A stretch of DNA of 9,640 bases from an archaeon (lineage in GTDB: Archaea; Micrarchaeota; Micrarchaeia; Norongarragalinales; SBBD01), in the NCBI GenBank assembly GCA_005239845.1, contig SBBD01000100.1, positions 1-9,640 on the forward strand, in the 5' to 3' direction. Numbering within the stretch: the stretch's first letter is position 1; every line of letters starts with the position of its first letter. Under the pieces are notes generated by a model. The model saw only the letters and a list, made by a program, of their open reading frames with translations. It ran no database searches and was not told the origin of the DNA. The position numbers and the translations under genes are program-made. Shown in pieces: positions 9,201-9,640 of the stretch.

Positions 9201-9640
9201 GGGGAACAGGGCGGCACGGCGCTCATGTCGTTGGTGGCCGGTTCTTCCAGGAAAGCCCCCAGCGCTTCCACGATTGATGCGCTCATCGCGAATGCCGACG
9301 ACCTTTCCGTCACTCGCGCGTACGCGAACACCTTGGAACGCGATGCCATCACTACCCTATTCGACCACTTGGCAGATCCGGCAAGCACCGCTTACCGGGA
9401 CAACGTAAAACAGCTTGTTAAAGGAATGAAAGCCGCTACGATCCAGTCAACGCCTGAAGCTACGGTTAACGTGTTCCAAAAGGCAATGCAACTGGCTACT
9501 CGCGACGTTAGCCGTGGCGGTGTGTATGGCGAAGCCGACGCTATTCAGGAGGTCAATAGTTACTTGCAAAAGAATCCCGACGAGGTTGCAGAATTTCTTT
9601 CTCAGCGCGCCACTCGCTTAAATCTCCAAAAAATATTGGA
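102..9640 (+). CDS. Giant membrane-anchored multidomain surface protein (partial, 3' end outside window)
   Basis: One frame stays open for 3,179 codons from ATG 102 to the window edge. The in-frame TAA at 81-83, with no other start codon between it and 102, makes this ATG the earliest possible start, and it places a membrane helix at residues 44-61. The order of parts is: acidic N-terminus, membrane anchor, six carboxypeptidase-regulatory-like/Ig-like units, further beta modules, Thr-Pro hinges, two cysteine-rich modules, an array of about 78-residue beta repeats, more beta modules, a Ser/Thr-rich linker, then a helical C-terminal region. Several N-x-S/T sequons (NAT, NTS, NGS, NQT, NVT, NET, NAS) and clustered cysteines suggest that everything after the helix is outside the cell. 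No catalytic motif was recognised. The likely role is a cell-surface stalk or adhesin-like protein; this is inference from architecture, not from a family match. The mass already exceeds about 340 kDa. No downstream neighbour is visible. Confidence 0.93.
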   Translation, partial: MLEDFFERLQESWANFLEWCDEKGLPFKGLAESLEEKGIPSLPAFIVFLLLIIGAIGFFYFGGPRLFEPKTAAVTVTLRTADDFPLSGATVFLTDPEGNRPRLDAVTDSDGVAFFSGVPVDVTYQVSALDSEKKTLEFSAASGKTLTVTKKSEENRVSLRLAETTPTRTVRLTVSVRVPESAQFFISDPDTLIPLQDSKTGASVSFDVEPNRRYKVIASAEGYNSETRDISMADRDDVEPPFELALKESAANGKVRVLVLDAQNRKPVANATVDIQDATGKALFPNLKTGENGRISSQDVRLGTVIAVSAKAPGYETNTSDSVIVVADTPMELLLKPVSEEAERLMYVKVTDENGVSVLNPIVRLYDAKWKKVSEQSSPNGSVVFGPLDSGTFYLTAFKLGYLPAFEENVHRGNSYQLKLTKAKDDNSGLVRVTVLDAALQAVPEASVGLFYEGGRPLGIPEKYASADGSIDFADVPLERVYAFASFAGREGKSAPLLVSTQGTGEEEDVNALQVVLQPAKAKIVASVRDHFTNQTLEEAEIEYSLSEGTFSKTVSCTTQRGKCSADLLEGFYVARIILPGYDPFLSSAFEVKAGPNNRQNFELIPLGAKQQQIVFQGFFDLQGNKVNALGPSSVYTAKFLLSRPSVNVTRGEVHVRVGTADSSLESELAEIVDYEAGTAFVEKGTEYDLSAPTPTATPAPTVNETNASAARLDFADILKPAYKYVHFSFLPFSGTKELAVQLRTKPVSQGKVTLQYRSAFETSRETLRDPEDDVAQGRALLANMKSASIPLSFGGVCEESLCIEHYFEGKNGKSAQDYDAEVGETFSLKFQLASASGTQVELSTSSSEETVVLKEGSSGGSRASAHSTGESQSVSITTTEDNAAGDFLLEARRLSRDVALQLQIRGPEGVLNRALSVRVVGKKPDLKVTVRPTTLTALKPNALTFTVEDSLGLPVKDAFVSVGSGSDALRGAVFDGVLDEGRTGNAATFRVEGVEPSAAGSVSYKVEAEGFKVKRGSIPVIAESLVDVEGQSLSISVDSYDPRQQSFTVKNLLDNEVTVSLQVQPARSPQYTQLSVDSSSFRLKPKASRSVTLQASVLETVLPISSRANTLSETVSGRIGVLARLGSYDQEAFVPFSVSTSFTQQDLEALWSVSADSLQFALQPPLRPQGEQFLVVTNDGPYPFVLNYESTMSNIYLDPLSQTIAAGDSAQFRVLARAFPVDACALENDERQGTLTLYASSLGITSRKRVSLNYQASSSESCRDVHGGEENETATPTPTPTPTVTPTPTSTPRPTPRAPSCALSVEPSRFQVSGSSTVTVNYYELDRAPNVIVVNCGNGRTANAVGCGGTTGSCIASCYYEGRGTYQVLASAGRQACVSSRVEVFPADVTLTPTPTATPTIQCRSDSACSYDEKCTANVCEPLQCQDNEEAVNHQCKALPQPVYRVKGGVRISLPVQIVLQLPQNTKIKQNPDGSTFVELPNKDTMLFEGEATVSELNSLQQYSPYSSSFTFSIQQGGAKLVALVPRGVFFEVPAKYATRIPIADRNAYPQLYTGSLPLFQQAFTQYGWELRLPVPVYLDFPTETDFSRDGPLQVASVEDFDIYYPINSQTYRPYASEERRVQVQARAPIRIQLTPFIYSRDAIDVEFPVEVTLLIEESVRVKKDRFSGGKALQFRSGTTISLSSDAIVSTDARDFKRVTLPSGSPLRVPPPMALQDYNGQLFLQFPFRTLFKVPDATTYAVNVEENGVTARSISTDYVEIGFPEGGARAGLKAPDGSRIVEALPLHPIVIGRPDFGIIGSTKRLPVGFSMKLAANVNVRYNSRDDAHLVEFVNGQRMLVKGASIDEEDFVEGRTFSVPPSVSIIFDKAMLQETEQKFGQDRFTVTFPEDLTLHLPSDVTVKRKVVGNSFFEIELPFTPVLQRNENGRDLFVEAGTPITFGIIDEELEKLQGMDFPFSGMPFDVTGIIPPENLLKFLEEPFEKTGDLLQSYRLSVCTDLEIKNPQYGDAIEFNAIRLMSDEFTDAEESEDGTAFRIPPNTRFIPRICQDTDSKYKFLATFKTDVAYYLPKDAPEVDTNPDSMNKRVDLKGCRPVRVNVRGYEYAFPQVNEIWFSELNPKPKETDAPQEILVPSDAKTTLVLCPRPTQKDGAFASISGNFRPLRIIPQEKTLHFTDSQAQSTLSTDNADPRGFCILNEAPSPVNVELRLDTGRDGDTWDGSVNGITGGSIDPVFEDAVKLIVKKGAYTQDKGMVLGGKAEQASRSQEEACQTQKFVFHVGVPTSYLDSNGCLLPQQQLDALGAIEGNLNFFFTYQGQTGVQSAKLKLTFEKKGTCSGDVRFQLSQAMQGFFVNYENKLSNDRDGSRQKLVFKDVGHQRWMAMVNNLDEQVTVAVKSTLKGEDFVSCTLPENGLLKAGHGFVSECTALKEGSGRIEVSYTGAISGNTDKKTVDVTVGKLDDTLKDMFKHSPMGDLAKQAVLTVPISELKSTDEAKTTAGGTTTTAAASSLDFKEQAPAGLLYTPSYDIPLRSSASSISLSFAEGDEAAGSPAVSSMTPPSISKDLPASVMKCQTNFCTGSQVQDALKGFGSKMQEFISYFYDQPTEADFQKALYGFCHPLNKDFEHHNQQEYYKSIVLQAANTRVPLDVMQQKFAEGLGQFAGEGRDNPVTVNWATREGIAQCGIYLVKSRLGLCEPFSGTKEDWLKNAFVEMSVNPLESSGEFKACEETLANAGLLTAEDPQISVGREQVQPLGFLRYFEMDPNFFNEEAEQTDSLIPAKLFYLGSFRDQENKRDMQNAKALANVLYSTEPNLVSPSLSYSDGGYCASHGVVALTSVMTASAPAIAAQIVEAYASAGIGAKAIIESVFGFSSTAALCLSTGTVTAVSAGLSDDVKMCDAYNVCAESSLYALTNAYANVIPLSTISRTPAGIATALRGVGARGFASRFVNEYAAFTALSGAIAVGDEIISSDDKAVASPGLVGPAGKVFKPVFGSVNYMTEQGVRLYGLSGTESRLASKGIRDALIEAEKLSLSGEQGGTALMSLVAGSSRKAPSASTIDALIANADDLSVTRAYANTLERDAITTLFDHLADPASTAYRDNVKQLVKGMKAATIQSTPEATVNVFQKAMQLATRDVSRGGVYGEADAIQEVNSYLQKNPDEVAEFLSQRATRLNLQKIL
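231..284 (+). other. Transmembrane helix / signal anchor (residues 44-61)
   Basis: Eighteen consecutive uncharged residues, mostly F, I, L, V and G, run from A44 to F61 and are followed by Gly-Gly-Pro-Arg. This is the only strongly hydrophobic stretch in the first 2,800 residues. No signal peptidase site or lipobox cysteine follows it, so it probably stays as a membrane anchor. The flanking charges are negative before and weakly positive after (R65, K70), the reverse of the positive-inside expectation for an N-in protein. The cysteines and glycosylation sequons downstream nevertheless favour the C-terminal side being outside. Confidence 0.85.
309..1925 (+). repeat. Six tandem carboxypeptidase-regulatory-like / Ig-like beta modules (residues 70-608)
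   Basis: Six units begin near residues 70, 170, 254, 345, 431 and 523. Most show the same plan: a first strand of V-x-V type, then 'D-x-x-x-x-P-V/L-x-x-A-x-V' leading into the second strand, a 'T-x-x-x-G-x-A/I-x-F' turn, a 'V/L-x-x-G/V-x-x-Y-x-V/L-x-A' strand, and a closing 'G-Y' (for example G-Y at the end of units 2, 3, 4 and 6). This is the pattern of CarboxypepD_reg-like and related PEGA/Big domains, which act as rigid beta-sandwich spacers in surface proteins. Unit 6 has a Cys pair six residues apart (near nt 1770-1793) that could form a disulfide. The units have diverged far in sequence, so this is an old duplication or module shuffling, not a recent DNA repeat. Confidence 0.75.
1926..3920 (+). 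other. Mixed beta-rich extracellular modules (residues 609-1273)
   Basis: This stretch keeps the alternating hydrophobic/polar pattern of beta sandwiches and has no long helices. It holds a beta module interrupted by a short Ala/Thr/Pro hinge (nt 2175-2207), then a Cys-Glu-Glu-Ser-Leu-Cys loop (C798 and C803). A Ser/Thr-rich segment follows around nt 2630-2750. Near nt 2880-3175 is an Ig-like unit whose 'P-x-x-L-T-A-L-K-P-N' opening and 'G-L-P-V-K-D-A-F-V' strand resemble Big/MG-type domains. From about 3175 to 3900 there are two units with 'V-K-N-L-L-D-N-E-V' and 'V-T-N-D-G-P-Y-P-F' strands, the pattern of CARDB/NEW3-like Ig folds. A final Cys pair (nt about 3775-3895) may tie the last unit. 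Family names here are inferred from pattern only. Confidence 0.6.
2175..2207 (+). other. Short Ala/Thr/Pro hinge (residues 692-702)
   Basis: Eleven residues made only of Ala, Pro and Thr (A-P-T-P-T-A-T-P-A-P-T) sit between two beta-rich parts and are followed at once by two N-glycosylation sequons (NET and NAS). Thr-Pro runs in exported archaeal and bacterial proteins are usually extended, often glycosylated spacers. Three different Pro codons or Thr codons are mixed, so selection is on the protein and this is not simple DNA slippage. Confidence 0.7.
3927..3998 (+). other. Thr-Pro-rich hinge (residues 1276-1299)
   Basis: Twenty-four residues of nearly pure Thr-Pro alternation (T-P-T-P-T-P-T-P-T-V-T-P, then T-P-T-S-T-P-R-P-T-P-R-A) separate the N-terminal beta stalk from the cysteine-rich modules. 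An NET sequon lies just before it. Thr uses ACT, ACG, ACA and ACC, and Pro uses CCC, CCT, CCA and CCG, so the underlying DNA is not a clean tandem repeat. The likely role is an extended, possibly O-glycosylated, protease-resistant spacer. Confidence 0.85.
3999..4271 (+). other. Cysteine-rich Ig/PKD-like module (residues 1300-1390)
   Basis: Six cysteines lie in about 80 residues: C1302, then a cluster of the form C-G-N-G, V-G-C-G-G, G-S-C and A-S-C, and a last one in R-Q-A-C. The 'N-C-G-N-G ... G-S-C-x-x-x-C-x-Y-x-x-x-G-x-Y-x-V' arrangement is that of PKD/Ig-like units in which the usual D-x-G-D-G turn is replaced by C-G-N-G, a style I associate with surface proteins of DPANN archaea. Disulfide bonding implies an oxidising location outside the membrane. 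It is bracketed by Thr-Pro hinges on both sides, so it behaves as a separate bead. Confidence 0.65.
4278..4304 (+). other. Second Thr-Pro hinge (residues 1393-1401)
   Basis: Nine residues T-P-T-P-T-A-T-P-T connect the Cys-rich PKD-like module to the six-cysteine module. It closely matches the 2175-2207 hinge in amino acid pattern but uses different codons. Confidence 0.75.
4311..4412 (+). other. Six-cysteine knot-like module (residues 1404-1437)
   Basis: Cysteines fall at 1404, 1410, 1416, 1421, 1426 and 1437, giving C-x5-C-x5-C-x4-C-x4-C-x10-C. The local text 'C-R-S-D-S-A-C-S-Y-D-E-K-C-x4-C' matches the common 'C-x-x-D-x-x-C-x-x-G/D-x-x-C-x-x-x-x-C' disulfide microdomain found in many archaeal and bacterial surface proteins and in eukaryotic EB/Dickkopf-type modules. 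It is probably a small disulfide-stabilised joint between the hinge and the repeat array that follows. Nothing suggests metal binding beyond the cysteines themselves. Confidence 0.7.
4452..5867 (+). repeat. Array of ~78-residue beta repeats with an L-P/F-P signature (residues 1451-1922)
   Basis: A 19-residue motif recurs starting at nt 4452, 4809, 5034, 5268, 5505 and 5751, with an 11-residue partial copy at 5835. The pattern is: strand, then [LF]-P-[VF] at positions 5-7, strand, L/M/F at 11, often P at 14, then [TV]-x-[hydrophobic] at 17-19. Examples of its core are I-S-L-P-V, L-R-L-P-V, V-E-F-P-V, L-Q-F-P-F, K-R-L-P-V, V-T-F-P-E and I-E-L-P-F. Copy starts are 119, 75, 78, 79 and 82 residues apart, so four spacings are nearly equal and the first carries about 40 extra residues. 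Later in most units lies a second block with 'L/V-P-x-G/S' or 'V-P-P' turns. I do not recognise a named family; a beta-sandwich or solenoid-like stalk is likely. There are no cysteines in the array. Confidence 0.65.
5868..7568 (+). other. Cysteine-containing beta modules after the repeat array (residues 1923-2489)
   Basis: The array gives way to a short helical-looking, Glu/Leu/Phe-rich stretch (about nt 5930-6080). Beta-rich sequence then resumes, with about ten scattered cysteines (in the contexts S-V-C, R-I-C, K-G-C, V-L-C, G-F-C, E-A-C, N-G-C, G-T-C, V-S-C and S-E-C). The even number and wide spacing suggest several disulfide-closed Ig-like units. 'I-L-V-P-S-D-A-K-T-T-L-V-L-C' and 'F-R-I-P-P-N-T-R-F-I-P' look like leftovers of the preceding repeat. 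A segment near nt 6715-6790 is rich in Asp and Gly (D-T-G-R-D-G-D-T-W-D-G), as in Ca-binding loops, but does not match a strict EF-hand or dockerin motif. No named family is assigned. Confidence 0.5.
7569..7805 (+). other. Ser/Thr/Ala/Gly-rich linker (residues 2490-2568)
   Basis: About 79 low-complexity residues contain the run T-T-A-G-G-T-T-T-T-A-A-A-S-S, several Ser-Ser pairs and many isolated prolines. They lack cysteine and any regular strand or helix pattern. The linker marks the switch from the long beta stalk to the helical C-terminal region. Codons such as ATA, TTA and TCA, rare elsewhere in the gene, cluster at about nt 7678-7695. It could be a flexible tether or a processing site. 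Confidence 0.65.
7806..9640 (+). other. Helical C-terminal region, cut by the window edge (residues 2569-3179+)
   Basis: From residue 2569 the sequence changes from strand-like to helix-like. It is rich in Ala, Gln, Glu, Lys and Phe, with long amphipathic stretches and about ten cysteines, beginning with C2571 and C2576. An Ala/Val/Ile/Ser-rich hydrophobic tract (nt 8589-8771) could be one or two membrane-inserting or buried helices. The end (about nt 9360 on) is a run of soluble helices. No HExxH, Walker, DDE or other catalytic signature was found. The region may be a binding or effector head on the stalk, or a further structural domain. Its real end lies outside the window, so a catalytic module could still follow. 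Confidence 0.55.
8589..8771 (+). other. Ala-rich hydrophobic tract within the helical region (residues 2830-2890)
   Basis: Sixty-one residues with only three acidic and one basic side chain (E, E, K near the middle, none at the ends) are dominated by Ala, Val, Ile, Ser, Thr and Gly. Two stretches, about 2830-2850 and 2862-2890, approach the length needed to cross a membrane but are rich in small residues and less hydrophobic than the anchor at 44-61. They could be a helical hairpin buried in a bundle or a membrane-inserting segment. Cysteines lie shortly before, within and shortly after the tract. Confidence 0.4.

Noticed and set aside
1..9640. tRNA, rRNA, CRISPR array, insertion sequence or phage genes
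   Set aside because: No cloverleaf, regularly spaced direct repeats, terminal inverted repeats or transposase/integrase motifs were found; one continuous coding frame accounts for 99% of the window.

Overview
The window is almost entirely one gene. A single plus-strand reading frame opens at the ATG at position 102 and runs without a stop to the last base (9640), giving 3,179 codons plus two bases. The protein is therefore cut off by the window edge and its true length is unknown. No other gene, RNA gene, mobile element or CRISPR array can be supported. Long open frames on the minus strand are shadows, explained below by codon choice.

Layout. Bases 1-101 are an upstream region with a TATA-like promoter box at 57-66 and an in-frame stop at 81-83 that fixes the start at 102. 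The protein begins with an acidic, probably amphipathic segment of about 43 residues, followed by one membrane helix (residues 44-61). Six carboxypeptidase-regulatory-like / Ig-like beta modules of 80-95 residues follow (residues 70-608). Further beta-rich modules come next (609-1273), then a Thr-Pro hinge (1276-1299), a cysteine-rich Ig/PKD-like module (1300-1388), a second Thr-Pro hinge, and a six-cysteine knot-like module (1404-1437). After that is an array of about 78-residue beta repeats that I cannot assign to a named family (1451-1922), more cysteine-containing beta modules (1923-2489), and a Ser/Thr/Ala/Gly-rich linker (2490-2568). The last part is a helical, cysteine-bearing domain with an Ala-rich hydrophobic stretch (2569 to the edge).

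Interpretation. The membrane anchor, paired cysteines, N-glycosylation sequons, Thr-Pro hinges and Ig-like chains point to a giant cell-surface or exported stalk protein carrying a helical C-terminal region. A ligand, partner or enzymatic activity cannot be read from the window.

Organism. The TATA-like box about 40 bases before the ATG, the absence of a Shine-Dalgarno sequence and the module style (Thr-Pro hinges, Cys-rich PKD-like unit, CxxxxxC...C knots) suggest an archaeon. The style most resembles surface proteins of DPANN groups such as Diapherotrites or Micrarchaeota. This is inference from memory of those proteins, and a small-genome bacterium with giant genes is not excluded. GC is in the mid-to-upper 50s percent over most of the gene, by rough hand count of a few lines.
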